A DNA stretch of 64,000 nt from Rhodobacteraceae bacterium HLUCCA08 (GCA_001314655.1 LJSF01000001.1:1-64000); one strand, 5' to 3'; positions 1-8,464 are shown, counted from the stretch's first letter. A program made the numbers and translations. The notes: generated by a model not told the origin, from the letters alone.

Positions 1-95
1 TCCGTAGCTGCCTGTGGTTTTGGTCTAGCAGCTTGAATCTAAAGCGCTTTCAGGCGCACGCAACCTTTCCCGCCGAATTCGACGAATAAGGCGGG

Positions 96-665
96 GTCAA
101 GGCGCTGGGCCTGAGGTTGCCGCTGCTGTGGCGGTTCAGCGCGCCCCAGCACGATTTTCACGACCACGAACTGGGCGCCGTGGTGCGGCACGGCTTTCAC
201 GCCCTGGCGCTGGACGAGACCCGCGATGCCTTTGCCCCGGTGCTGTGGTCCTGTTCGCCGGGCTGGCAAGGTCATGTCGAACAGGTCTGGTTCACCGGCG
301 TCCATGGCGATATCGGCGGCCAGCTGAATGGCCGGGAAGAGGCGCGGCCGCTGGCCAATATTCCGCTGTTCTGGATGCTGGAGCGGCTCGAGGCCTGCGG
401 CGTGCCCTTGCCCGACGATTGGCGCGGGCGTATCGACTGCGTCCCCGAGGCGCCGTCGGTCGGAACCTGGGCGCGCTGGGGCAAGCTGTTCCTGATGCGC
501 CGGCGCCGGATCGTCGGCCAGGATGTGTCCGAACGGCTGCACCCCACGGCCCATGCCCGTTTCCCCGACCTTGCCCGGCGGCTCGAGGAGCGGTTCACGG
601 CCGCGATGTCCGGTCCGATGCCGTCTCCCGGCGCGACCGGGGCCGGAGACCGAACCGAGCCCTAG
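96..665 (+). pseudogene. 5'-truncated DUF2235 (alpha/beta hydrolase-like) gene, C-terminal part only
   Basis: The readable frame gives a DUF2235 C-terminal half: VKALGLRLPLLWRFS, then RHGFHALALDETR, a VWFTGVHGDIGGQ segment and PLANIPLFWMLER. Family members (Tle1-like phospholipase fold) normally have about 150-200 further residues upstream, including the GxSxG nucleophile. Here an in-frame TAA lies at 87-89 and recognisable family sequence starts only near base 96. The preceding 95 bases do not give the expected upstream DUF2235 sequence in any frame, so a single frameshift does not explain the loss. An insertion or deletion junction near base 95 is likely. The stop overlaps the metF stop (convergent, 4 nt). 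A short product from TTG 117 is possible but would lack the catalytic half. Confidence 0.6.
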
Positions 666-1528
666 GCGACGTTCTGCAGCCGAAGCTCGGGGGTGATGCC
701 CAGGGCGTGGCAGACGTCGCGGGTCAGTTCGGGCTTGTTGAGCGTGTAGAAATGCAGATGCGCGACCCCGCCCTGCAGCAGCGCGTCGCACAGCTCGGTC
801 GCCAGCGCGGTGGCCAGCAGATCGGTATTGCCGTCGCGGGTCGCGTTCTCGAAGGCATCCGACACGATCTGCGGGATCGCGGTGCCGCAGCTTTCGGCGA
901 ATTTGCGGGCGCCGGCCCAGTTCTCGATCGGCAGGATGCCGGGGATGATCGGCACGTCGATCCCGGCGGCGACGCAGGCATCGCGGAACCGGAAGAAGGT
1001 GTCGGGTTCGAAGAAGAACTGGGTGATGGCCGAGGTCGCGCCGGCATCGACCTTGCGCTTGAGATGGGCGATGTCGGCGGCCTGGTCGGCGGCTTCGGGA
1101 TGCTTCTCGGGATAGGCGCCGACGGCGATGTCGAACCGGCCGGTCTCGGCCAGGGCCGCGACCAGGTCGACCGAGCTTTCGAACCCGTCGGGATGGGCGC
1201 GGTAGCCGCCCGATCCCTTGGGCGGGTCGCCGCGCAGGGCGACGATGCGCGACACGCCGGCCTCGGCATAGCCAAGCGCGATGTCCAGGGTTTCGGCCCG
1301 GGTCGCGTCGACGCAGGTCAGGTGAGCGGCGACCGGCAGCCGGGCCTCGGTATGGATCGCGTCGACCGCTTCGCGGGTCAGTTGCCGGGTGGTGCCGCCG
1401 GCGCCGTAGGTGACAGAGACGAAATCGGGGGCCAGCGGGGCCAGCGTTTCGACACAGCGCCACAGGCGGAACGAGCCCTGAAGCGTCTTGGGCGGGAAGA
1501 ATTCAAAGGAAATGGCGGGGCGGGTCAT
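662..1528 (-). CDS. metF: 5,10-methylenetetrahydrofolate reductase
   Basis: Cytosolic flavoenzyme that reduces 5,10-methylene-THF to 5-methyl-THF, the methyl donor for methionine synthesis. The 288-residue product has the family length. The N-terminal SFEFFPPK motif is at 7-14, TYGAGG at 40-45 and ALRGDPP near 97-103, with FFEPD and HFYTLNK further on, all typical of the FAD TIM-barrel. The ATG at 1526-1528 starts exactly at the conserved N-terminus and has a GGAGA-like ribosome site upstream. It is transcribed divergently from the adjacent MetR-type LysR gene, the classic arrangement for regulation of one-carbon metabolism by homocysteine status. Confidence 0.96.
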   Translation of the reverse strand: MTRPAISFEFFPPKTLQGSFRLWRCVETLAPLAPDFVSVTYGAGGTTRQLTREAVDAIHTEARLPVAAHLTCVDATRAETLDIALGYAEAGVSRIVALRGDPPKGSGGYRAHPDGFESSVDLVAALAETGRFDIAVGAYPEKHPEAADQAADIAHLKRKVDAGATSAITQFFFEPDTFFRFRDACVAAGIDVPIIPGILPIENWAGARKFAESCGTAIPQIVSDAFENATRDGNTDLLATALATELCDALLQGGVAHLHFYTLNKPELTRDVCHALGITPELRLQNVA

Positions 1529-1561
1529 GGCATTCTCCGGGTTTCGAGGGTGCTTTTCCCA

Positions 1562-1590
1562 TTGAAGGGCACGTGAAACAACCTCATAAC
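1562..1590 (+). promoter_or_regulatory. Putative metR promoter with MetR-like box in the metF-metR gap
   Basis: TTGAAG at 1562-1567 and CATAAC at 1585-1590 are spaced by 17 nt and point at the LysR gene. Between them, TGAA-ACAAC-CTCA at 1574-1586 resembles the MetR consensus TGAA-N5-TTCA with one half degenerate. No SAM or cobalamin riboswitch is evident in the 106-bp gap. Confidence 0.35.
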
Positions 1591-1634
1591 CCTCAGGACG
1601 ATCATGTGTCGCACCACAAGTTCAGCGAAGCCCC

Positions 1635-2543
1635 ATGCATATCGAGTTCCGCCATCTGCGCACCATCAAGGCGATCCACGACACCGGCGGGCTGGCCCGC
1701 GCGGCCGAGCGGCTGAACATTACCCAGTCGGCCCTGAGCCATCAGGTCAAGGGGATCGAGGACCAGGCCGGGGTGGAGCTGTTCGTGCGCCGCTCCAAGC
1801 CGCTCAAGCTCAGCGCGGCCGGGCTGCGCCTGCTGGCCGCGGCCGAGCGGATCCTGCCCGAGGTCGCGGCGCTCGAGGCCGAATTCGACGGGCTGATCAG
1901 CGGCAAGGCCGGGCGGCTGCACATCGCGATCGAATGCCATGCCTGCTATCAATGGCTGTTCCCGGTGCTGGAACAATTCCGCCGCGCCTGGCCTGACGTG
2001 GATATCGACATCCGCCCGTCCTTCGCCTTCGACGCGCTTGCCGCGCTGCAGCGCGAAGAGGTGGATTTCGTGATCTCGTCGGACCCGGTGACATTGCCCG
2101 GGGTGCGGTTCGTGCCGCTGTTCGATTACGAGCCGGTTTTCGTGGTGGCAAGTGCCAACCCTTTGTCGGAAAAGGATTTCATCGAACCGGAGGATTTCGC
2201 CGGCCAGACCCTGATCACCTATCCGGTGGACCGCGCCAAGCTGGACGTGTTCACCGAATTGCTGGGCCCGGCCGGGGTCGAGCCGCGCGAGCTGCGCCAG
2301 GCCGAACTGACCGAGATGATCCTGCTGCTGGTGGCGTCGAACCGGGGCGTGTCGGTGCTGCCCGACTGGGTGGTGCGGCAGGTACGGTTCCGGTCCGATT
2401 ACGTGACCCGGCGGCTGACCGAGCAAGGGGTCACCCGGCGGATGTTCGCCGCGACCCGCAGCGACGATGCCGACCTGCCCTTCATGGCCCATGTGGTGCG
2501 CCTGGCCCGGCAAGAGGCGCTGCGGCTGCAGAGCGCCGCCTGA
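1635..2543 (+). CDS. metR: LysR-type regulator, MetR-like
   Basis: The 302-residue protein begins with a LysR winged helix (FRHLRTIKAIHDTGGLARAAERL, then NITQSALSHQVKGIE at about 27-42) followed by a two-lobe effector domain. The sequence after the helix (GVELFVRRSKPLKLSAAGLRLL) and the position opposite metF fit MetR, which binds homocysteine and activates met genes. MetR identity rests on both family resemblance and neighbourhood. The ATG follows a short leader; the ribosome site GCGAAG is weak. No truncation is seen. Confidence 0.85.
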   Translation: MHIEFRHLRTIKAIHDTGGLARAAERLNITQSALSHQVKGIEDQAGVELFVRRSKPLKLSAAGLRLLAAAERILPEVAALEAEFDGLISGKAGRLHIAIECHACYQWLFPVLEQFRRAWPDVDIDIRPSFAFDALAALQREEVDFVISSDPVTLPGVRFVPLFDYEPVFVVASANPLSEKDFIEPEDFAGQTLITYPVDRAKLDVFTELLGPAGVEPRELRQAELTEMILLLVASNRGVSVLPDWVVRQVRFRSDYVTRRLTEQGVTRRMFAATRSDDADLPFMAHVVRLARQEALRLQSAA

Positions 2544-2571
2544 CGCCCCCGGGGCGACGGGGCGCGCCCCC

Positions 2572-2600
2572 TTGCCGGCCCGGGCGCCAGGGCCTATACG
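2572..2600 (+). promoter_or_regulatory. Sigma-70-type promoter for the suhB-like gene
   Basis: TTGCCG at 2572-2577, a 17-nt spacer, then TATACG at 2595-2600, placing the transcript start about 25 nt before the gene. It matches the promoter form seen repeatedly in this window. Confidence 0.5.
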
Positions 2601-2630
2601 CGCGGCCTGACCCCGACCGGAGAAAGACCC

Positions 2631-3419
2631 ATGGGCTTTAGCGCCAACCTCAACGTCATGATCCGCACCGCGCGCAAGGCCGGCCGGGCGCTGCTGAAGG
2701 ATTTCGGCGAGGTCGAGAACCTTCAGGTCAGCCAGAAGGGCCCCGGCGATTTCGTCAGCCGCGCCGACCGCAATGCCGAAGAGATCGTCAAGACCGCGCT
2801 GCAGGAGGCCCGCCCGACCTACGGCTTTCTGGGCGAGGAAGGCGGCGCGGAAGACGGCGAGGACCCGACCCGGCGCTGGATCGTCGATCCGTTGGATGGA
2901 ACCACGAATTTCCTGCACGGGATGCCGCATTGGGCGGTGTCGATCGCACTGGAACACAAGGGCCAGATCGTCGCCGGGGTGGTCTATGATCCGGTCAAGG
3001 ACGAATGCTTTTTCGCCGAAAAGGGCGAAGGCGCCTGGATGAACGAACGCCGCATCCGGGTCTCGGGCCGAAGCCGGCTGATCGAATGCGTCTTTGCCAC
3101 CGGTCTGCCGTTCGGCGGCCGCTCGGACCTGCCGGCGTCGTTGCAGGACCTGGCGCGGGTGCTGCCGACCTGTGCCGGGGTGCGGCGCTGGGGGGCCGCG
3201 GCGCTTGACCTGGCCTATGTCGCGGCCGGCCGGTTCGACGGGTTCTGGGAACGCCGGCTGAACGCCTGGGACATCGCCGCGGGCATCGTCATCCTGCGCG
3301 AAGCGGGCGCGATCGTGGAGCCCATCGACCGCGACGGCAACATCCTCGACGACGGTGAACTCCTGTGTGCGGCGGAGCCGATTTTCGACAAGTTTTCCAA
3401 ACTGATACGGGGCAACTGA
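2631..3419 (+). CDS. suhB: Inositol monophosphatase family protein (SuhB type)
   Basis: Mg-dependent phosphomonoesterase of the inositol monophosphatase superfamily, 262 residues. Metal-site motifs are GEEGG (68-72), DPLDGTTNF (86-94) and the C-terminal WDIAAG (213-218). Family members hydrolyse inositol-1-phosphate; SuhB also acts on ribosomal RNA transcription in E. coli. The ATG at 2631 is preceded by GGAGAAAG at ideal spacing. A second superfamily member, more HisN-like, lies at 55734-56534. The exact substrate cannot be decided from sequence alone. Confidence 0.93.
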   Translation: MGFSANLNVMIRTARKAGRALLKDFGEVENLQVSQKGPGDFVSRADRNAEEIVKTALQEARPTYGFLGEEGGAEDGEDPTRRWIVDPLDGTTNFLHGMPHWAVSIALEHKGQIVAGVVYDPVKDECFFAEKGEGAWMNERRIRVSGRSRLIECVFATGLPFGGRSDLPASLQDLARVLPTCAGVRRWGAAALDLAYVAAGRFDGFWERRLNAWDIAAGIVILREAGAIVEPIDRDGNILDDGELLCAAEPIFDKFSKLIRGN

Positions 3420-3513
3420 GGCGTCGCGCCGGGCTTGGCCAGGCGTTAACCATGTGTTCCGAAAGGGGCCTGCTCGACACAATCGCGCCCCAATTCGTGC
3501 CTAGCTCGAACCC

Positions 3514-3759
3514 ATGGAAAAACTGGCGAAAATTTACGGCTTTCTGCGCGGGTTCCGCGACGGTGAAAGCGGCGCGGTGACGGTGGACTGGGTTGTCCTG
3601 ACCGCGGGAACGCTGGCGCTGGGCCTGGCTGTTGCCGGGGCCGTGTCGGAGGGTGCAATCGATCTGGCGGGCGATATCAGCCGGACGCTCGAGGAGTTCG
3701 AACTGCCCGGCCATGCCGGCGCACCGCCGCCGCCGCCACCACCGCCGCCGCTGCAATAG
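3514..3759 (+). CDS. Flp/type IVb pilin-like small membrane protein with poly-proline tail
   Basis: An 81-residue protein. Residues 15-45 (RDGESGAVTVDWVVLTAGTL, then ALGLAVAGAV) look like the Flp pilin signature: a short basic N-terminus, a glycine before a prepilin-like cleavage site and one hydrophobic helix. The usual Glu at +5 is replaced by Asp. The C-terminus carries nine consecutive prolines (71-79), not typical of Flp pilins. No tad/cpa secretion genes are in the window, so any assembly machinery must be elsewhere. It may be a pseudopilin or a non-secreted anchor protein. Confidence 0.7.
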   Translation: MEKLAKIYGFLRGFRDGESGAVTVDWVVLTAGTLALGLAVAGAVSEGAIDLAGDISRTLEEFELPGHAGAPPPPPPPPPLQ

Positions 3760-3883
3760 CGCGCGGCGCGGGCTGGTCCTGGCCCTGAAGCGGGGTGCAT
3801 GTCCCCTGCCGACAGGCCGTCGCCCGGTCGGGCGAAGACCGAGGGACCGGCCGGCCGAGAGGCCTCTCCGGTCGGGACTTCGG

Positions 3884-4267
3884 TCAGGTTTTCGGCGTCG
3901 ATCCCCGGTCCGACGGGTGATTGACGCCGTCGCTCCAGGCAATGTCGTGGTCGCGCGGGTTCACGCCGTCGATCGCCCCCATGTTGACCCCGTATTCGTT
4001 CGGGTTCGACCGGCGCCGGTGATGGGTATAGATGCCGCAGACCGAACAGAAATGATGCTGCGCGGTATGGCTGCCCCAGGTGTAGAGGGCCAGCTTGTCG
4101 GCCCCGCGCACCACCGTGACCCCGTCCAGCGGCGCCGACACGGCGGGCGCCCCACGTCGCCGGCAGAACGAACAATCGCAGCGCCGGGCGGTGGCCAGAC
4201 CGTCGCTCAGGGTGACGGCCAGTTCCACCGCGCCGCAATGGCAGGTGACTTTCACCGGTGCGGTCAT
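3884..4267 (-). CDS. GFA (CENP-V/GFA) domain zinc protein
   Basis: The 127-residue product is a single GFA domain. Zinc-binding cysteines appear as C9-x-C11 (TCHCGAVE), C30/C32/C35 (RCDCSFCRRRG) and C74-x2-C77 (HFCSVCGIYTHH). Family members were named after glutathione-dependent formaldehyde activation, but most have no proven activity. The start at 4267 overlaps the stop of the upstream rhomboid gene by ATGA, so the two are translationally coupled. Longer upstream frames in the same phase are antisense shadows of the rhomboid gene. Confidence 0.88.
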   Translation of the reverse strand: MTAPVKVTCHCGAVELAVTLSDGLATARRCDCSFCRRRGAPAVSAPLDGVTVVRGADKLALYTWGSHTAQHHFCSVCGIYTHHRRRSNPNEYGVNMGAIDGVNPRDHDIAWSDGVNHPSDRGSTPKT

Positions 4268-4992
4268 CGGCGACGCCTCACTTCGGGAACCGAGCTTTGG
4301 GTCAGGCGATAGCGCGCCTCGGGATGGGGCGGGTGGCCTTCGGTGCGGGTCCAGTAGCCCGGCCCGCCGCGGCGCAGGAAGACCGGCAGGGTCAATACCA
4401 TGCCGGCGATGAAGCCGCCCGCATGGGCCCAATAGGCGACGCCGCCGCCCGAGGAATCGGTGCCCAGCCCCATGACGACCTGCAGTGCGAACCACAGCCC
4501 CAGCATGATGAAGGCCGGGATCGGCAAGATGCGGATGATGAAGACGATGATGATCAGCACATCGACCCGCGCCTTGGGAAACATCAGCAGGTAGCCGCCC
4601 ATCACCGCCGCGATGGCCCCCGAGGCGCCGACCATCGGCACCCGCGACATCGTGTCGGGCGCGTATTGCATCAGCGCCGCCGCGACCCCGCCCAACAGGT
4701 AGAAGCCGAGGAAGGGCAGGGGGCCCATCTCGTCCTCCAGGTTGTCGCCGAAGATCCACAGGAACAGCATGTTGCCGCCCAGATGCAGCCAGCCGCCATG
4801 CAGGAACATGTGGCTGATCAGGCGCCAGGTCTGTTCGCCCTCGCTCAGCAGGATCGGAAAGAAGCCGCCGCGATAGACCGACAGGTCACCCACCGCCAAT
4901 TGCCAGAACCAGGCGGCCAGGTTCGCCGCGATCAGCGCGATCGTGACATAGGGGGTCTTTTCCGACGGGTTGTGATCGCGGATCGGGAACAT
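4264..4992 (-). CDS. Rhomboid family intramembrane serine protease
   Basis: A 242-residue polytopic membrane protein. The catalytic dyad is visible as Ser124 in VGASGAIAAV and His190 in AHAGGFIAG, with Asn74 in HLGGNMLFLW as the oxyanion-supporting residue. Six or so hydrophobic segments match the rhomboid fold. I start at the ATG giving MFPIRDHNPS; an ATG 14 codons upstream is possible, but the shorter start matches the family N-terminus. It forms a two-gene unit with the GFA protein (4-nt overlap). The substrate is unknown. Confidence 0.93.
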   Translation of the reverse strand: MFPIRDHNPSEKTPYVTIALIAANLAAWFWQLAVGDLSVYRGGFFPILLSEGEQTWRLISHMFLHGGWLHLGGNMLFLWIFGDNLEDEMGPLPFLGFYLLGGVAAALMQYAPDTMSRVPMVGASGAIAAVMGGYLLMFPKARVDVLIIIVFIIRILPIPAFIMLGLWFALQVVMGLGTDSSGGGVAYWAHAGGFIAGMVLTLPVFLRRGGPGYWTRTEGHPPHPEARYRLTQSSVPEVRRRR

Positions 4993-5098
4993 CGCGTGCA
5001 AGGTCCGCCGGGACGGGACCGCGGTCAAGCGCAAAGGGCCTGCGTCACATTCCCGTCAGGGGGATTGACCGGGGCTGCGGGACGGGCAGGCTTCGGGC

Positions 5099-5635
5099 AT
5101 GCGCGTCGCTCTTGTCCTTGCCACCCTGTTCGCAGCCCCGGCCCCGGCCCTGGCCGAGTGCCCGCCGGTGCCCGATCACGCGGAGGCCTATGCGCAGCTT
5201 TATGACGCGCTGTCCGATGCCGAGACCCCGGCCGAGGCCCAGGCCCTGTCGGACGCGTTGTGGGACTTGCGGCTGATCGCCCCGGACGAACCCGCCCAGG
5301 CGCTGCTGGACCAGGGGTTGGCGCGGCGCAATGCGGGCGACCTGCCGGGCTCGATCCGGGCGCTGGACCGGCTGGTGGCCTATTGTCCCGAATATGCCGA
5401 AGGCTGGAACCAGCGCGCCTTTTCGCATTTTCTGGGTCATGATCACGCGGCCGCGCTGCCGGACCTGGACCGGGCGCTGGCGCTCGATCCGCGCCACCTG
5501 GGCGCGCTGACCGGCCGGGCGCTGACCCTGCTGGGGCTGGGCCGGGACGATGAGGCCTATGCGGTGCTGCGGCAGGCGCTGGCCCTGAACCCCTGGCTGA
5601 GCGAACGGCGCCTGCTGCCCGGCCGGGACATCTGA
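5099..5635 (+). CDS. Periplasmic TPR-repeat protein
   Basis: A 178-residue secreted protein. The N-terminus (MRVALVLATLF then APAPALAEC) is a signal peptide with probable cleavage after ALA. At least two TPR units follow (ALLDQGLARRNAGDLPGSIR and the NQRAFSHFLGHDHAAALPDL region), the last ending in DDEAYAVLRQALALNPW. TPRs mediate protein contacts; no catalytic domain is present. The gene is divergent from the rhomboid gene and is followed directly by the tRNA-Leu promoter. Function unknown. Confidence 0.85.
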   Translation: MRVALVLATLFAAPAPALAECPPVPDHAEAYAQLYDALSDAETPAEAQALSDALWDLRLIAPDEPAQALLDQGLARRNAGDLPGSIRALDRLVAYCPEYAEGWNQRAFSHFLGHDHAAALPDLDRALALDPRHLGALTGRALTLLGLGRDDEAYAVLRQALALNPWLSERRLLPGRDI

Positions 5636-5636
5636 C

Positions 5637-5664
5637 TTGCCCCCTGCGCCGGTGCGGCTATGGT
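5637..5664 (+). promoter_or_regulatory. Promoter of tRNA-Leu
   Basis: TTGCCC at 5637-5642, a 16-nt spacer and TATGGT at 5659-5664 predict a transcript start near 5671, eight bases before the mature tRNA. The -35 begins immediately after the TPR gene's stop. Confidence 0.6.
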
Positions 5665-5678
5665 CGCACGGCCCCGCT

Positions 5679-5763
5679 GCCCGCGTGGTGGAATGGTAGA
5701 CACAGGGGACTTAAAATCCCCAGGCCTTGTGCCGTGCCGGTTCGAGTCCGGCCGCGGGTACCA
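5679..5763 (+). tRNA. tRNA-Leu (anticodon UAA)
   Basis: An 85-nt cloverleaf. The acceptor stem GCCCGCG (5679-5685) pairs with CGCGGGT (5753-5759) with one G-U closing pair, followed by A73 and an encoded CCA at 5761-5763. The anticodon stem GGGGA/TCCCC encloses the loop CTTAAAA, giving anticodon TAA. A long class II variable arm (about 5723-5735) and the T-loop TTCGAGT confirm leucine. It decodes UUA/UUG, rare codons in this GC-rich genome. Confidence 0.98.
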
Positions 5764-5839
5764 GCGGAGCGCATGCGCAGAAAAAATGTTGCGAAACCCG
5801 GGGCTTTCGTGAAACAAGGTTTCGCGAGGAGAACCAGCC

Positions 5840-6802
5840 ATGGGCGGACCCGTCCCCCATCACCCGGACCGTGTGCTTCAGGTGGCCCTGTCGGGGTCGG
5901 CTGCCGCCCGGTCGCGGCTGGCTGCATCCTGGCGCCGGTCGATCGAAAAGCACGGGCTGGATCCGGCCGAGCATCGCCGGCCCAATACCGTCAGCGACAG
6001 TGACCTGGCCGCGCGCCGGGCCGGGCTGGAGCGGTTCCTGACCGTGACCGCGCCCAAGCTGGACGCATTGTTCGCCCTGGTCGGGCAATCGGGCTGTGGC
6101 GTGCTGTTGACCGATGCGACGGGCGTGGTGCTGGACCAGCGCTGTTCGGACGGCGATGCCGATACCTTCCGCGCCTGGGGCCTGTGGACCGGGGCCGACT
6201 GGTCCGAAGCGTCCGAGGGCACCAACGGCATCGGCACCTGCCTGGCCGAACGGCGCCGGCTGACGATCCACCGCGACGAGCATTTCCACGCCCGCAACAC
6301 CGCGATGTCCTGCATGGACGCGCCGATCCACGGGCCCGAGGGACAGATCATCGCCGCGCTCGACGTGTCCTCGGCCCGGGCCGACCAGACCGAGGGGTTC
6401 AACCGTCTCATCGGGGCCGCCACGGCGCAATTCGCCCGGGCGATCGAAGCGGATTTCTTTCGCCTGAGCTATCGCGACGCCCGGATCGTGGTCGCCGAGG
6501 CCGAGGATGACAGCGAGGCGGTGCTGCTGGCCGTCGACGGCGACGATCTGGTGGTCGGGGCGACGCGGGGTGCGCGTCGCGCCTTCGGGCTGGCCGCGAC
6601 CGGGGCGATCGTGCCGCGCCCGGCGCGGGACCTGCTGGGCCGCGACGAGGGCGGCCCGTCGGGGTTCGAACGGGCCGAACGGGCGGCGGTCAAGCGCGCC
6701 CTGGCCCGGTCGGGCGGCAATGTCAGCGCCGCGGCGCGGGCGCTGGGGATCGGCCGGGCGACGCTGTATCGGCGGATGAAGCGCCTCGGGCTGGACGAAT
6801 AG
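5840..6802 (+). CDS. GAF-Fis transcriptional regulator (AcoR-like, lacking the AAA+ domain)
   Basis: A 320-residue regulator. The N-terminal half contains the AcoR/AcxR-type sensor region (SEASEGTNGIGTCLAERR, then HRDEHFHARN, about 124-155, and DAPIHGPEGQIIAALDVS). The C-terminus is a Fis helix-turn-helix (VKRALARSGGNVSAAARALG then IGRATLYRRMKRL). The sigma-54-contacting AAA+ ATPase domain between these parts in true AcoR proteins is absent: there is no GAFTGA motif and the length is half. It therefore probably works with sigma-70 polymerase. Aldehyde dehydrogenase follows by 131 nt with a palindromic site between, so that gene is its likely target. Confidence 0.88.
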   Translation: MGGPVPHHPDRVLQVALSGSAAARSRLAASWRRSIEKHGLDPAEHRRPNTVSDSDLAARRAGLERFLTVTAPKLDALFALVGQSGCGVLLTDATGVVLDQRCSDGDADTFRAWGLWTGADWSEASEGTNGIGTCLAERRRLTIHRDEHFHARNTAMSCMDAPIHGPEGQIIAALDVSSARADQTEGFNRLIGAATAQFARAIEADFFRLSYRDARIVVAEAEDDSEAVLLAVDGDDLVVGATRGARRAFGLAATGAIVPRPARDLLGRDEGGPSGFERAERAAVKRALARSGGNVSAAARALGIGRATLYRRMKRLGLDE

Positions 6803-6810
6803 GGGCGCAG

Positions 6811-6830
6811 CTGTCTCAGGGCTGAGACAG
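6811..6830. promoter_or_regulatory. Perfect 8-4-8 palindrome, candidate operator for the GAF-Fis regulator
   Basis: CTGTCTCA (6811-6818) and TGAGACAG (6823-6830) are perfect inverted repeats separated by GGGC. The site lies just after the regulator's stop and about 70 nt upstream of the inferred start point of the aldehyde dehydrogenase transcript, a normal activator position. There is no T-run, so it is not a good terminator. Linking it to this regulator is inference. Confidence 0.55.
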
Positions 6831-6858
6831 GTCGCGGTCTCTGGCGGCGGCGCGGGGG

Positions 6859-6887
6859 CTGACCGGGGCGCGGGCACGGGGCATAGC
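6859..6887 (+). promoter_or_regulatory. Possible aldehyde dehydrogenase promoter
   Basis: CTGACC (6859-6864), a 17-nt spacer and CATAGC (6882-6887). The match is modest. No -24/-12 GG/GC sigma-54 element is evident in the same gap. Confidence 0.3.
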
Positions 6888-6933
6888 CGCTGCAGCCCGG
6901 GCGGAGGACCCGGGCGCAACCGGAGGATACCCC

Positions 6934-8454
6934 ATGAACGAGATGACCCAGGTCGCGGGCGACTACCAGTCGCCCTTCAAGGCCCGTTACGACAATTTCA
7001 TCGGCGGCCGCTTCGTCGCCCCCGTCGGCGGCCGGTATTTCGACAACATCACCCCGATCACCGGCGCCAAGGTCTGCGAGGTCGCCCGGTCCGGCGCGGC
7101 GGATGTGGACCTGGCGCTGGATGCCGCCCATGCCGCAAAGGACGCCTGGGGGCGCACCAGCGCGGCGGAACGCGCGAACATCCTGCTCAAGATCGCCGAC
7201 CGGCTGGAAGAGAACCTGGACCTGCTGGCCCGGGCCGAAACCTGGGACAACGGCAAGCCGATCCGCGAGACGACCCTGGCCGACATCCCGCTGTCGGTCG
7301 ACCATTTCCGCTATTTCGCGGGCGTGCTGCGCGGTCAGGAAGGCACCATGTCCGAGATCGACCACGACACGGTCGCCTATCATTTCCATGAACCGCTGGG
7401 CGTGGTCGGGCAGATCATCCCGTGGAATTTCTCGATCCTGATGGCGGCCTGGAAGCTGGCGCCGGCCCTGGCGGCGGGCAATTGCATCGTGCTGAAGCCG
7501 GCCGAGCAGACCCCGGCGGCGATCATGGTCCTGGCCGAGGTCATCGCCGACCTGCTGCCGGCGGGCGTGCTGAACATCGTCAACGGCATGGGCCCCGATG
7601 TGGGCGGGCCGCTGGCCCGCAGCCCGCGGATCGCCAAGATCGCCTTCACCGGCTCGACCGAAACCGGCCGGATCATCATGAAGGCCGCGACCGAGAACCT
7701 GATCCCGGTGACGCTGGAGCTGGGCGGCAAGAGCCCCAACATCTTCTTCTCCGACGTGATGGCGCAGGATGACGCCTTCCTGGACAAGGCGGTCGAGGGC
7801 TTCGTGCTGTTCGCCTTCAACCAGGGCGAGGTCTGCACCTGCCCCAGCCGCGCGCTGATCCAGGAGGATATCTACGAGGAATTCATCACGCGCTGCATCG
7901 CCCGGGTCGAGGCGATCAAGCAGGGCGATCCGCGCGACATGCAGACCATGGTCGGCGCCCAGGCCAGTGCCGAGCAGCACGACAAGATCCTGTCCTACCT
8001 GACGATCGGCGTCGAGGAAGGCGCCGAGGTGCTGACCGGCGGGGCCGCGGCCCGGTTCAACGGCGACATCGCCGACGGGTTCTACATCCAGCCGACGATC
8101 CTGAAGGGCCACAACAAGATGCGGGTCTTCCAGGAGGAGATCTTCGGCCCCGTGGTCAGCGTGACCACCTTCAAGGACGAGCAAGAGGCGCTGTCGATCG
8201 CCAATGACACGATGTACGGGCTGGGCGCCGGGGTCTGGACCCGCGACGGCACCCGCGCCTATCGGTTCGGCCGGGCGATCGAGGCGGGCCGCGTCTGGGT
8301 CAACAATTACCACGCCTATCCGGCCCATGCGGCCTTCGGTGGCTACAAGCAATCGGGCATCGGGCGCGAGACCCACAAGATGATGCTGGACCATTACCAG
8401 CAGACCAAGAACATGCTGGTCAGCTACAACCCGAACAAGCTGGGCTTCTTCTGA
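6934..8454 (+). CDS. NAD-dependent aldehyde dehydrogenase (ExaC/AcoD/AldB type)
   Basis: A full-length 506-residue ALDH that oxidises aldehydes, commonly acetaldehyde in this subgroup, to carboxylic acids in the cytosol. Motifs: PWNFS (163-167), FTGSTETGR (238-246), catalytic Glu262 in LELGGKSPN and nucleophile Cys301 in [11 protein letters not shown]; the second cysteine of this CTC motif is characteristic of the ExaC/AldB group. The ATG follows CCGGAGGA. Its neighbour is an AcoR-like regulator, matching known alcohol/acetoin/acetaldehyde loci. A hairpin terminator follows at 8509, so it appears monocistronic. Confidence 0.95.
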   Translation: MNEMTQVAGDYQSPFKARYDNFIGGRFVAPVGGRYFDNITPITGAKVCEVARSGAADVDLALDAAHAAKDAWGRTSAAERANILLKIADRLEENLDLLARAETWDNGKPIRETTLADIPLSVDHFRYFAGVLRGQEGTMSEIDHDTVAYHFHEPLGVVGQIIPWNFSILMAAWKLAPALAAGNCIVLKPAEQTPAAIMVLAEVIADLLPAGVLNIVNGMGPDVGGPLARSPRIAKIAFTGSTETGRIIMKAATENLIPVTLELGGKSPNIFFSDVMAQDDAFLDKAVEGFVLFAFNQGEVCTCPSRALIQEDIYEEFITRCIARVEAIKQGDPRDMQTMVGAQASAEQHDKILSYLTIGVEEGAEVLTGGAAARFNGDIADGFYIQPTILKGHNKMRVFQEEIFGPVVSVTTFKDEQEALSIANDTMYGLGAGVWTRDGTRAYRFGRAIEAGRVWVNNYHAYPAHAAFGGYKQSGIGRETHKMMLDHYQQTKNMLVSYNPNKLGFF

Positions 8455-8464
8455 GCCGGGCTCT

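Noticed and set aside
1529-1634. SAM or cobalamin riboswitch before metF
   Set aside because: The gap is short and lacks the conserved cores; a MetR-type regulator is adjacent instead.
2631-3419. suhB-like gene and hisN (55734) as recent duplicates
   Set aside because: They share only the superfamily motifs; DGTTNF versus DGTRAF and low similarity elsewhere indicate ancient paralogy.
6803-6933. Sigma-54 promoter upstream of aldehyde dehydrogenase
   Set aside because: No convincing GG-N10-GC element was found, and the adjacent regulator lacks the AAA+ domain needed for sigma-54 activation.
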